64,000 bases of DNA, taken from positions 12,321 to 76,320 of the forward strand of contig NZ_KE383871.1 of assembly GCF_000422505.1 (NCBI RefSeq). The letters are read 5' to 3'. Numbering within the stretch: the first letter of the stretch is position 1; each line of letters starts with the position of its first letter. Positions 20,057-27,686 of the stretch are shown piece after piece. Below the pieces are notes generated by a model. The model was given only the letters and a program-made list of their open reading frames with translations, did not search any database and was not told the origin of the DNA. Source of the DNA: Paenibacillus pinihumi DSM 23905 = JCM 16419 (GTDB lineage: Bacteria; Bacillota; Bacilli; Paenibacillales; Paenibacillaceae). A program made the translations under genes and the position numbers.

Positions 20057-21463
20057 TTACTGGTGCTTAACCAGCAATTCGACTACTTCCTCCAGTTGCA
20101 TCGCCCTGGAGCCTTTCACCAGGATGATGGCGTCCGGTTCCAGAATGGTCCGCAGCTGCTTCCCAAGCTCCTGTTTGTCCTGTGCGCTGTACACCCGGTC
20201 TGATCCCATAATTCTGGCGGCTTCTTGTGCCGTGTACACGGAATTCTGTCCAAGTGTAAACAAATAGTCCAGCCGCTCCTTCTGTACACAAGCTCCAACT
20301 TGTCTGTGAAGCTGCTGGGCAAATGGTCCCAGATCCTGCATATCACCAAGCACTGCGACCTTCTGGCGTCTCTCCTCCAGTGCCATCAGCATTTGTAAGG
20401 ACGCAGACGCACTGGCCGGATTTGACTTGTAGGCATCATTAATGATGATTCTTGAGCCTGCTTGCATGACTTCGTTGCGCATGCCGGTAATCTGAACATT
20501 CTCCAGCCCGTCTGCAAGCTGGTCCGGGCGCAGCCCTGCATACTCGGCAGCAGCAATCGCAGCCAGCGCATTGAGTATCTGATGCTGCCCGATAAGCGGC
20601 AGCTTCACCTGTTGTCTGATCCCGGCACTATCCGGAGATATATAGGTAAAAGAAGAGCCGTTCATGCCTGTTGCTGATGTTTGCGGATAATAATCATTGG
20701 CATCACTCAAGCCAAAGGTTCTGATACTGAAGCGGCCTGCTTGCGCTTTTGCTTGTGCTGCTGTGCGAAGCTGTTCATTATCTCCATCCATAATAAGCAG
20801 TCCGCCCTGCCGCAGCCCCTCCACAATCTCCAGCTTGGCCTGCATGATTAATTCTCTGCTGCCCAAATCCCCCAAATGCGCATCTCCGATATTGGTGATG
20901 ATTGAAATGTCCGGCAGTGCAAGAGAAGACAACAGACTAATCTCTCCCAGTCCGGACATTCCCATCTCAATAACAGCAATCTCCGTGCCCTCCTCCATTT
21001 CCAGAAGCGTAAGCGGAACACCAAGGTGGTTATTCAGATTGCCAAACGTTTTATGTGTACGGTATTTTGCTGACAAAGAGGCTGCCAGTATATCCTTGGT
21101 CGAGGTCTTGCCATTGCTGCCGGTAATGCCGATTACGACCGGATTGATCTCCAGCCGGTAAGCTCTCGACAGCGCCTGAATGGCTTGAAGCGTATCATCA
21201 ACCAGCAGCACGGGAATTCTCCCCGCCGGAGGATTTGGCTCATAGCGGTTCCACAGCAATGCTGCTGCCCCGGCTTCAATAGCCAACTCCGCGAATGAAT
21301 GTCCATTGAACCGTTCGCCCGCAATCGGAATATACAGGTTGCCTGGCTTCAGTGTCCGCGTATTGATGGATACCCCTGTAATCACTGTATCGTCTGCCGC
21401 ATTCCCGCACAGCTCCGATCCCGTAATCATGGATTGAATTTGTCCAAGTGTTCTGCGAATCAT
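20057..21463 (-). CDS. murF: MurF, UDP-MurNAc-tripeptide-D-Ala-D-Ala ligase
   Basis: 468-residue Mur ligase that adds D-Ala-D-Ala to the UDP-MurNAc tripeptide using ATP. It has an N-terminal MurF-type UDP-binding domain and the ATP loop GITGSNGKTST near residue 115. The central domain has NNHLGVPLTLLE and IEMGMSGLGEI; the C-terminal domain has INDAYKSNPASASASL. ATG 21463 sits 6 nt after an AGGTG site. An in-frame GTG nine bases further upstream overlaps the ddl stop but lies inside the SD. Only 5 bases separate it from ddl, so the two are probably translationally coupled. Alr follows after about 44 bases. Confidence 0.93.
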   Translation of the reverse strand: MIRRTLGQIQSMITGSELCGNAADDTVITGVSINTRTLKPGNLYIPIAGERFNGHSFAELAIEAGAAALLWNRYEPNPPAGRIPVLLVDDTLQAIQALSRAYRLEINPVVIGITGSNGKTSTKDILAASLSAKYRTHKTFGNLNNHLGVPLTLLEMEEGTEIAVIEMGMSGLGEISLLSSLALPDISIITNIGDAHLGDLGSRELIMQAKLEIVEGLRQGGLLIMDGDNEQLRTAAQAKAQAGRFSIRTFGLSDANDYYPQTSATGMNGSSFTYISPDSAGIRQQVKLPLIGQHQILNALAAIAAAEYAGLRPDQLADGLENVQITGMRNEVMQAGSRIIINDAYKSNPASASASLQMLMALEERRQKVAVLGDMQDLGPFAQQLHRQVGACVQKERLDYLFTLGQNSVYTAQEAARIMGSDRVYSAQDKQELGKQLRTILEPDAIILVKGSRAMQLEEVVELLVKHQ

Positions 21464-21468
21464 GCTTA

Positions 21469-22545
21469 TCACCTCGTATATTGAATAGCCTGTTTGTCTG
21501 CATGGCGCATAAAGGCATAGTCGATCAGCTTCTCAATCAGCCCGGAGTATGGTGTTCCGTTAGTCCGCTCCCACATGACCGGGTACATGCTGAACTTGGT
21601 AAACCCAGGCAGCGTATTAATTTCATTCAAATAAAGACGTCCAGCCTGATCCAGGAAAAAATCGACCCTTGCCAGCCCCGCTCCGTTCAGAGCCTGGTAA
21701 GCCTGCAGTGCATACTGCTGCAACTGTTCTTTGACTGCGTCAGGAATTTCCGCCGGGATGGACATCGTCAGCCTCCCGTGAACATATTTGGCATCGAAAT
21801 CAAAGAACGCCTGATCCTGAATAAATTCCCCAGGAAGCGAGACGAGCGGACGGTCATTTCCCATTACCGCGACCTGAATCTCCCTCCCGGCAACTTCCTT
21901 CTCCACGACAATTTTCCGGTCATACAGAAAGGCCGTTTTTATTCCATTCCTCAGTTGGCTGGCGTTCTCGCAACGGCTGATGCCGATGCTTGAGCCGAGC
22001 GATGCCGGCTTGACATAGCAAGGGTAGGCAATACCCTGCTCAATCGCCTTCATAACCTCATGCCCGGACTCCAGCCACTGCGGGTAGTGATATACCTGAT
22101 GTGCTACCTGAGGAATGTTTGCCTCTGCCAGCAATGACTTTGTTACCGCCTTATCCAAGGCTGCGGCAGAGCCGAGTACACCGTTGCCGACATAAGCAAT
22201 ATCGAGCAGCTCGAACAGACCTTGTATGGTCCCGTCCTCTCCATTGGAGCCGTGGAGCAGCGGGAGCGCCACCTTATTTCCATCCAATCGAAACCATCGG
22301 GTCAATATGTCTCCGAGTGATGCCGCTTCCTCCGTAATTTCAGGTACAATCCGCAATTCTTCCATGGTACCTGCAGGAGTCTCCATTCTTCCTTGACTGC
22401 ACCAATACCCGTTCTGGGTAATATAGATGGGATAAACTTCAAATTTTGTATAATCAATCGATTGAAGGACAGTAAATGCCGTCTTCAAAGAAATTTCATG
22501 CTCAACCGATTTGCCTCCATACAATACATATAAAATTGTAGCCAT
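21469..22545 (-). CDS. ddl: D-alanine-D-alanine ligase
   Basis: 358-residue ATP-grasp ligase. It starts with VLYGGKSVEHEISL and has CYVKPASLGSSIGI, the omega-loop DAKYVHG and the C-terminal ARVDFFLD...LNEINTLPGFT. The KY in the omega loop is the D-Ala-D-Ala pattern rather than the His of VanA-type D-Lac ligases, so no glycopeptide-resistance change is predicted. ATG 22545 is chosen because GGGGAGG lies 7 nt upstream. A longer reading frame would add about 38 basic residues not found in the family. It is the first gene of ddl-murF-alr. Confidence 0.92.
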   Translation of the reverse strand: MATILYVLYGGKSVEHEISLKTAFTVLQSIDYTKFEVYPIYITQNGYWCSQGRMETPAGTMEELRIVPEITEEAASLGDILTRWFRLDGNKVALPLLHGSNGEDGTIQGLFELLDIAYVGNGVLGSAAALDKAVTKSLLAEANIPQVAHQVYHYPQWLESGHEVMKAIEQGIAYPCYVKPASLGSSIGISRCENASQLRNGIKTAFLYDRKIVVEKEVAGREIQVAVMGNDRPLVSLPGEFIQDQAFFDFDAKYVHGRLTMSIPAEIPDAVKEQLQQYALQAYQALNGAGLARVDFFLDQAGRLYLNEINTLPGFTKFSMYPVMWERTNGTPYSGLIEKLIDYAFMRHADKQAIQYTR

Positions 22546-22972
22546 ATGTACGCCTCCCCTGATTTTCTCTTTCTTCTGCTTATCTCTTTTCACCACAGCT
22601 TCTCGCCGCAACATACTTCGACGCTGTAGTCTTGCTTTCAAATTGTATGCCGAAATCATAAAGAGGCTTGTAATTATTGTTTAAATAAATCTTAAAAACC
22701 TATTACATTGTCGTAATATTTTCAGGAAATCAATCAGAATAAAACATCAAATTTTAGGAAATAAACACTTTAAAGTAAATATCTCTCTTTTGAATCACAT
22801 GGCAAAAAGGCCGCCACGTCAATGGTTGGCCGCAACCGCAAAGTCAGCATATGCAGGCATAGAGGCCCCCTAATGAAGAGTTTAAATTTTCTTAATAATT
22901 AAAAAATCAAAATTAAATATCGCTGAAGAAATAACTTAATAAGTTGCCGTTGGCTTGAACTGGTGAAATTCA
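22546..22972 (-). other. leader region of ddl-murF-alr
   Basis: About 430 bases between the chemoreceptor terminator and ddl. They are AT-rich except for a GC-rich island at about 22800-22875. A weak promoter candidate on the minus strand (TTGATT, 17 bp, ATTTAA) lies around 22890-22920. No gene is seen. Confidence 0.45.
22804..22837 (-). terminator. attenuator-like hairpins before ddl
   Basis: On the minus strand a hairpin (GGCC 22828-22831 with GGCC 22809-22812, inner CCA/TGG) is followed directly by TTTTT (22804-22808), like an intrinsic terminator. The overlapping stem GGTTG/CAACC (22824-22837) would use the same bases, so the two folds exclude each other. This suggests conditional termination ahead of ddl. 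Confidence 0.4.
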
Positions 22973-23002
22973 AATAACCGCCTTCCAAGGAAGACGGTTA
23001 TT
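22973..23002 (-). terminator. terminator of the HD-GYP/cheW/chemoreceptor operon
   Basis: A 14-bp stem with one mismatch (22973-22986 with 22989-23002) lies 37 bases past the chemoreceptor stop and is followed by a short T-rich run on the minus strand. Confidence 0.65.
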
Positions 23003-23038
23003 GTAACTTTAAATATTCAACTTTAAACCGATAACAGC

Positions 23039-24625
23039 TTAAACTTTAAAAACAGACACCGATTGCTCCAGTTCTTCGGCTAGCTGAGCCATGGATTGAG
23101 CTATCGCAGCTGCTTCCTGGCTTGCAGCCGCAGCCTGCTCCGTAGCAGCCGAGATGCTCTCCACGGCCTCCATCACGTTAGATGCTTGTGCCGCTTGTTC
23201 CTCGCTGGCAGCAGCAATCTCCGAAACTTTATGCCCGGCTTCTACAATGTTACTGGAGATTTGACCGAATGACTCGTTTGTTTTTTGTGAGTATACGCCG
23301 CTTTCTTTCACCGCAATGACGCTTTCTCTTGTATTTTCCTGCATGCCTTTAATAATACCGGTGATTTGCTTGGTGGCTTCACTGCTTCTCTCTGCCAGCT
23401 TGCGCACCTCGTCTGCCACAACCGCGAAGCCCCGGCCCTGTTCTCCCGCACGTGCCGCCTCGATTGCAGCATTGAGTGCGAGAAGATTAGTTTGATCGGC
23501 AATATCTTCGATGACTTCAATAATGTCTCCGATGCGGCGGGAGTCGTCCTCCAAACGGGACATTTTACTGCTGGCTTCCTCCATACTGGACAGTGAGGAG
23601 TCGATGACTTGTCCGCCAGCCTTCGATATTTCTACGGTTTCCTCTGAAAGTTCAGCTGCTTGCTCTGTATTCTGGGCTACGGACTGAATCGCATCTGTCA
23701 ATTCCCGGAACAGCTCGCTGATCGTTTGGGCAGCTTCCGCCTGATTCGCATTGCCGCCGGCAATCTCCTCACTCGTAGCAGAGATTTGCTGCGCGGATGA
23801 GGACAAATTTTTTGCACTCTCGATGACCCCTGTTACGATACCGCTCAGGTTCACGATCATCTGGTCGATCGCAACACCGAGCGCGCCAATTTCGTCCTTG
23901 GTGCGAATTTCGGCTTTTTCGCGCAGGTCTCCGTGTGCAACCTTGGACAACAGCTTCACCACACGCGACAGCGGAGCCGAGATGGATCTGGAAATGAAGG
24001 TTCCGAGTGCGACACTTAGCAGAATAACAAGAATAATAACGCCAACCATAATATTTCTGGAGCTTGTATACGCGCGGACCCCGTTGTCCCTTGACTGGTC
24101 TGCTTCCTTAACGTTCGTATCGAGCAGTTGGTTTAATAATGGGTTGAGCACACCAACCTTCTGGTTCACGTCGTTGTCGATCTTATCCAGCATCTCCTCC
24201 ATCTTGCCTTCCCCATGAAGTCTGAGCGTTTCATCATAGGTAGCAAAATAGTCATTCATCGCTTTCTCAAGCGCCGGCAAAAGTTCCGCTGACGTCTTGC
24301 TTAGATTCGTTTCCCGGAAAGCTGCGAGTCCGGCTTCGATTTCTTCCCTGTTCGACTTGGCGGTATCCAGAGAAGATTGTAATTTGCTTTCGTCAGTGGA
24401 CATGTACAATCTTCGGAGAAGCATCCGCATCTCATTCAGATTCGCCTTGGCCTCCAGAATAGAACGGACGGCCATTAGCTGATTAGCGTACATGTCATCA
24501 AGAGAGTTGTTCATTTTCTTCAAGTTGGTCAAGCTGTACATTCCGACGCCTGCCATTAACGCTGCAAGAATAAGAAAGGCCGAGATTAATTTGGTGCTCG
24601 TCTTCAAATTATAATACCATCTCAT
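23039..24625 (-). CDS. methyl-accepting chemotaxis protein
   Basis: 528-residue chemoreceptor. TM1 is about residues 12-32. An extracytoplasmic four-helix-bundle type sensor (about 33-185) follows, then TM2 about 190-210 and HAMP about 212-265 ([12 protein letters not shown]). The cytoplasmic coiled coil has the conserved signalling tip, [20 protein letters not shown] followed by [20 protein letters not shown]. Glu/Gln pairs for methylation flank the tip. No ligand-specific motif is recognisable in the sensor. It is the third gene of HD-GYP-cheW-MCP, 42 bases after cheW, and ends at a terminator. The whole operon lies next to the predicted invertible promoter. Confidence 0.93.
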   Translation of the reverse strand: MRWYYNLKTSTKLISAFLILAALMAGVGMYSLTNLKKMNNSLDDMYANQLMAVRSILEAKANLNEMRMLLRRLYMSTDESKLQSSLDTAKSNREEIEAGLAAFRETNLSKTSAELLPALEKAMNDYFATYDETLRLHGEGKMEEMLDKIDNDVNQKVGVLNPLLNQLLDTNVKEADQSRDNGVRAYTSSRNIMVGVIILVILLSVALGTFISRSISAPLSRVVKLLSKVAHGDLREKAEIRTKDEIGALGVAIDQMIVNLSGIVTGVIESAKNLSSSAQQISATSEEIAGGNANQAEAAQTISELFRELTDAIQSVAQNTEQAAELSEETVEISKAGGQVIDSSLSSMEEASSKMSRLEDDSRRIGDIIEVIEDIADQTNLLALNAAIEAARAGEQGRGFAVVADEVRKLAERSSEATKQITGIIKGMQENTRESVIAVKESGVYSQKTNESFGQISSNIVEAGHKVSEIAAASEEQAAQASNVMEAVESISAATEQAAAASQEAAAIAQSMAQLAEELEQSVSVFKV

Positions 24626-24667
24626 GATCCACTCACCCTTATCGTTTATTCATCGCTTTTTTGCTTC

Positions 24668-25129
24668 CTAATATGGGTCTGCTGCTGAATAACTGAATTT
24701 GTGCCGGCCAATTAATACCTCATCCAGCCTTAAAATACCGACAAGCATGTCCGGCGCAATTCCGATTCCAGAAATGCGGGCACCGTACATCTCACCTCCC
24801 TGCAGCGGAGGCGACTGAATATCTTTGAATCTGACAACCTTATTAACCCTGTCCACGATTATACCGACAGCTTCCCTTCCATGATTCACCACAATAATGC
24901 GGGTTGCCTTGCCAAAAGGCTCCTCAGCCATCATGAACAGACTTCTGAGACTGATCACCGGAATAATGTCGCCCCGAAGATTAATAACCCCTTTCATATA
25001 CATTGGACTGTCCGGTATTTCTGTTATTGCCTGCATACGAATAATTTCATGAATGTCCGAAATAAGGATCGCGTAGCTTTCTGATCCAATACCAAATTCA
25101 ACATACTGATCCTGTTCGGAACCGCTCAT
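24668..25129 (-). CDS. cheW: CheW-type chemotaxis coupling protein
   Basis: 153 residues, a single CheW domain (QYVEFGIGSESYAILISDIHEI, then GVINLRGDIIPVISLR). CheW docks CheA to chemoreceptor tips. Its position directly before a chemoreceptor gene suggests the two are made as a matched pair. The gap to the upstream HD-GYP gene is 32 bases and to the chemoreceptor 42 bases. No CheA or CheY is present here, so the pair must feed into an array encoded elsewhere. A CheV-like receiver domain is absent. Confidence 0.9.
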   Translation of the reverse strand: MSGSEQDQYVEFGIGSESYAILISDIHEIIRMQAITEIPDSPMYMKGVINLRGDIIPVISLRSLFMMAEEPFGKATRIIVVNHGREAVGIIVDRVNKVVRFKDIQSPPLQGGEMYGARISGIGIAPDMLVGILRLDEVLIGRHKFSYSAADPY

Positions 25130-25161
25130 TATCGTCGCCTCCTTCTCCTTAGACTGATTGT

Positions 25162-25785
25162 TTAATTGGCAGACTGATATCCATACATCCGGTGCAGCTC
25201 ATGAGAGAGACTGAGTACCGTATGAACAATCCGTTCATCAAATTGTGTACCCGCATTGCTCTTTAACTCCATCAAAGCCTGTTCTATACTCATGCTTCTC
25301 CGGTATGGCCGGTTAGTCAGCATGCAGTCCAGCGCGTCCGCTACAGCACATACCCTTGCTCCAAAAGGGATTTCCTCCCCTTGCAACCCATATGGGTATC
25401 CCTTCCCATCCCAGTGCTCATGATGATGAAGGACATAAGACGGTACAATTCCGGCTAGTCCGGCAAATTGCAGCAATTGGAATCCGGTAACCGGATGCTG
25501 CTTGATCTGTTCCCATTCCGCTCTGTTCAGCTTGCCCGTGCTGTCCAGAATTTCAAGGGGAATATAGATTTTTCCCAAATCATGCAGGAAACAGCCGTTA
25601 ATAATATGTAAACGATTCTCGAGATTCATCGCAGAAACTATTTTGTCTGCCAGCAGCGCCACCCTTACACAGTGATCATACGTCTGAGGATGATGCTCAC
25701 GCAGCCGTTTCATCCACCAGCCTACAACCGGTTCCGAATTCATCTCTTCCCCTGGCCGAATCCGATGATTATGAATCAGATTCAT
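25162..25785 (-). CDS. HD-GYP domain cyclic-di-GMP phosphodiesterase
   Basis: 207 residues, little more than one HD-GYP domain. Conserved residues by position: HDLGK at 68-72, KQHP at 95-98, LHHHEHWDGKGYP at 119-131, then VCAVADALDCM and RPYR. All the usual metal ligands and the GYP signature are present, so hydrolysis of c-di-GMP is likely. There is no receiver or transmembrane sensor. ATG 25785 is chosen for the GGGGTGG site 5 nt upstream; longer frames run into the recombination site. It heads HD-GYP-cheW-MCP. No convincing promoter lies between its start and the recombination site at 25855-25878. Confidence 0.9.
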   Translation of the reverse strand: MNLIHNHRIRPGEEMNSEPVVGWWMKRLREHHPQTYDHCVRVALLADKIVSAMNLENRLHIINGCFLHDLGKIYIPLEILDSTGKLNRAEWEQIKQHPVTGFQLLQFAGLAGIVPSYVLHHHEHWDGKGYPYGLQGEEIPFGARVCAVADALDCMLTNRPYRRSMSIEQALMELKSNAGTQFDERIVHTVLSLSHELHRMYGYQSAN

Positions 25786-25854
25786 ATGTTCCACCCCATA
25801 AAATGAACCCCTTTGAATTGACTGTAAAAAATTACCGCATGCATCTAAGGCGGA

Positions 25855-25878
25855 GTCGTGCAATAGTAGTTGTGCGAC
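25855..25878 (+). repeat. inverted recombination-core site 1 (left)
   Basis: 24 bp: arm GTCGTGCAA, 6-bp spacer TAGTAG, arm TTGTGCGAC. The left arm has two changes from the perfect arm. An outer CTAAG/CTTAG pair (25845-25849 and 25884-25888) is centred on the same axis. Two inverted 9-bp arms around a short asymmetric spacer are what tyrosine recombinases bind and cleave. Compared with site 2 in reverse complement, 22 of 24 bases are the same. Confidence 0.8.
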
Positions 25879-25899
25879 CACATCTTAGGAGGGAACTAC

Positions 25900-26862
25900 A
25901 TGGACACACCAAATTTTGCACAAGAACACTTCAATCACGACACGACTCCTTTACTGACGTATGATAATTGGAATGATGATGATATCGTAGAAGCCTTTAT
26001 GAGTTATTGCGGCCACTCTATATTCACGATCCGCAATTACCGCCGCGCCTTGAAACTGTTCCGGACTTTTATTACAGGAAAAGAGTTGTTTGAAGTTACA
26101 TGGAGAGACGTGGAGGAATTCAAAATCGGGCTGATTCGCGGTACGGCCAGTTCAACAGGCAAAGCATTGTCCCCTGCAAGTGTAGCGGCTCTTATCGCAC
26201 CGCTAAAGTCCTTTTTCAAATGGGCGAGCGAGCCGAATATTGGCTTCGTGGATTACAATCCCGCTAACTCGATCAAGCTACCGCAGGTGAAGGTTACAAG
26301 CCGCCACCACTATTTGACCAGGCAGGAAGCCTCACAAATGCTGGCCTGGCTTAGCGGTCAAAATACCCGTAATTACCTGATTGCCCTGACATTAATTACA
26401 CTGGGCTTACGCGTATCCGAGCTGACCGGAATCAGATGGAGTAACTTTCATACCGATCCGACAGGGAATTTCATTTGGCTGCATATCGTCAATGGAAAAG
26501 GGGGCAAGGAGCGCCAAGTCAAGGTTCCAAGCCAACTGTGGAGCTCACTGTGCAATTATCGGGAGCAGCAGCCGGTGTCTGCCGACGGACGGCTGTTCTC
26601 TATCTCTACAAGGCAGGTCGAAAGAATCATTCGCTCAGCTGCCAAGCACAGTATCTCGGAAAAACGTCCTACCCCGCACTGGCTCCGCCATACCAGCGCA
26701 ACACTCGCTTTATTAAAAGGAGCCTCATTGCAGCAGGTTCAAGAGACTCTGGGGCATACGCATATTAATACAACGCAGCGGTATTTACATACCGTAGAAC
26801 AAATGAAAAAAAGCGCACCTGATTTTGTTGAGGAAACATTAATGGAACTTGTCCAGAGTTAG
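25900..26862 (+). CDS. tyrosine recombinase (site-specific, XerC/D-like size)
   Basis: 320 residues. An N-terminal SAM-like core-binding domain (about 24-112) is followed by the catalytic domain. Catalytic residues: R171 (LGLRVSEL), K203 (GKGGKERQV), H260 and R263 (PHWLRHTSAT), H286 (LGHTHI) and nucleophile Y295 (TTQRYLH), all present. The size fits XerC/XerD or phase-variation recombinases rather than phage integrases with an arm-binding domain. ATG 25900 lies 6 nt after GGAGGG. It stands alone between two inverted core sites (25855-25878 and 27039-27062), which are the obvious substrates. No phage or plasmid genes accompany it. Confidence 0.93.
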   Translation: MDTPNFAQEHFNHDTTPLLTYDNWNDDDIVEAFMSYCGHSIFTIRNYRRALKLFRTFITGKELFEVTWRDVEEFKIGLIRGTASSTGKALSPASVAALIAPLKSFFKWASEPNIGFVDYNPANSIKLPQVKVTSRHHYLTRQEASQMLAWLSGQNTRNYLIALTLITLGLRVSELTGIRWSNFHTDPTGNFIWLHIVNGKGGKERQVKVPSQLWSSLCNYREQQPVSADGRLFSISTRQVERIIRSAAKHSISEKRPTPHWLRHTSATLALLKGASLQQVQETLGHTHINTTQRYLHTVEQMKKSAPDFVEETLMELVQS

Positions 26863-26969
26863 GTCTTTGCACCTTTTTCTTTACAGGGTTTTTTAACGGA
26901 TTCGATAGACATATTGACAAAATACGAGGAATTTTTATTCAGACTTTATGTTTTTTAATAGAAGTTGTG

Positions 26970-26998
26970 TTGAATAATGTAGAATAATGTTATATACT
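26970..26998 (+). promoter_or_regulatory. outward promoter inside the invertible segment
   Basis: TTGAAT (26970-26975), a 17-bp spacer and TATACT (26993-26998), a good vegetative promoter. Transcription would start near 27005 and run through site 2. In the orientation given there is no gene ahead, only the terminator at 27177-27220. After inversion it would face the HD-GYP gene. Confidence 0.65.
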
Positions 26999-27038
26999 GA
27001 CGAGGAAAAATAAGGGATTCAAATGTCATAGGTCCTAT

Positions 27039-27062
27039 GTCGCACAACTACTATTGTGCGAC
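27039..27062 (-). repeat. inverted recombination-core site 2 (right)
   Basis: 24 bp: arm GTCGCACAA, spacer CTACTA, arm TTGTGCGAC. The two 9-bp arms are perfect inverted repeats. The spacer is the reverse complement of the TAGTAG spacer of site 1, so the two sites face each other and recombination would invert rather than delete. Confidence 0.85.
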
Positions 27063-27176
27063 GCATATGACGTAACTTGAGTTTACAAAAATTACAATAT
27101 TCATTTACAAAACTAACACTAGCAAATGCAAATATGGCAGTTTGAATCAAGATTTCAATCTGTATTTCTTACCATA

Positions 27177-27220
27177 AGCCCGTAAGACCTGTGCCATAGA
27201 CGGTACAGACTTTACGGGCT
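27177..27220 (+). terminator. terminator facing the outward promoter
   Basis: A 9-bp outer stem (AGCCCGTAA with TTACGGGCT) and an inner GTGCC/GGTAC stem are followed by ATTTTCTGCTTTATTT. It would end transcripts from the promoter at 26970-26998 after about 220 nt, and may also serve the recombinase gene. Confidence 0.7.
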
Positions 27221-27620
27221 ATTTTCTGCTTTATTTAAGTCTTCGTTCATCCATTCATCATTACCTGGATAAAATCTTTAGCAAAACTTTAACCATCTCT
27301 GCACGATAACGCGTTACAATAATGCATGATCTGATATTGCCCGATCAGATCCGGATTTCTTTTACAGCAAATTCCCCCTTTTCACAGACAACTGAATGAT
27401 TTCAACTAAATGCATGTAAAATCGTATAAAATATAACGTATTATGTATAATACTTTTGCATGAAAGACATTTTTTGGCGATTCAGATTTTCACTATTACA
27501 TATAGCAGTTGAAATGCGAGTCAGAATAAATTGTCAATTGATTTAAATAGTAAAAATTCCGAATTACACTTGAAGGAACTTCATTATAAGAATTGCAAGC
27601 CCCGATTCTTTCTCATACCG

Positions 27621-27655
27621 CAAATAGCCGTCCAGCCTTGCTGTGCGGCTATTTG
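27621..27655 (-). terminator. hairpin past the Nudix gene
   Basis: A perfect 10-bp stem (27621-27630 with 27646-27655) and 15-nt loop lie 31 bases beyond the Nudix stop codon. It lacks a clear T-run, so its role as terminator is probable but not certain. Confidence 0.45.
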
Positions 27656-27686
27656 GCCTGAGCCCGTGCGCTATCCCCTATGCCTG

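Larger units (their letters stand above)
25855..27062. mobile_element. predicted invertible DNA segment with its own tyrosine recombinase
   Basis: About 1.2 kb bounded by two 24-bp core sites in opposite orientation. Inside are one tyrosine recombinase gene and a promoter reading out to the right. Recombination between inverted sites would flip the segment, reverse the promoter and place it ahead of the HD-GYP/cheW/chemoreceptor operon. This is the layout of the Hin switch, but with a tyrosine instead of a serine recombinase. Inversion itself is inference; the sites and gene are seen directly. Confidence 0.7.
26863..27686. other. non-coding region right of the recombinase
   Basis: 824 bases without a convincing gene. 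In order: an outward promoter (26970-26998), core site 2 (27039-27062), a terminator (27177-27220), a hairpin with an 8-bp stem followed by a T-rich stretch (27328-27351), and a 10-bp stem hairpin (27621-27655) just past the end of the Nudix gene. The rest is AT-rich with nothing recognisable. Confidence 0.65.

Noticed and set aside
21469-22659. Ddl as a vancomycin-type D-Lac or D-Ser ligase
   Set aside because: The omega loop has the Lys-Tyr pair of D-Ala-D-Ala ligases, and no VanS/VanR/VanX-like genes are adjacent.
22800-22875. Possible c-di-GMP (GEMM) riboswitch on the plus strand, from GGCAAA and CGCAAAG
   Set aside because: The pairing regions and the tetraloop-receptor parts do not fit, and no plus-strand gene follows. 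I keep only the attenuator-like reading on the minus strand.
25855-27062. Recombinase as a prophage or integrative-element integrase with attL/attR
   Set aside because: The two sites are inverted, not direct, so excision is not expected, and no phage, plasmid or transfer genes lie inside.
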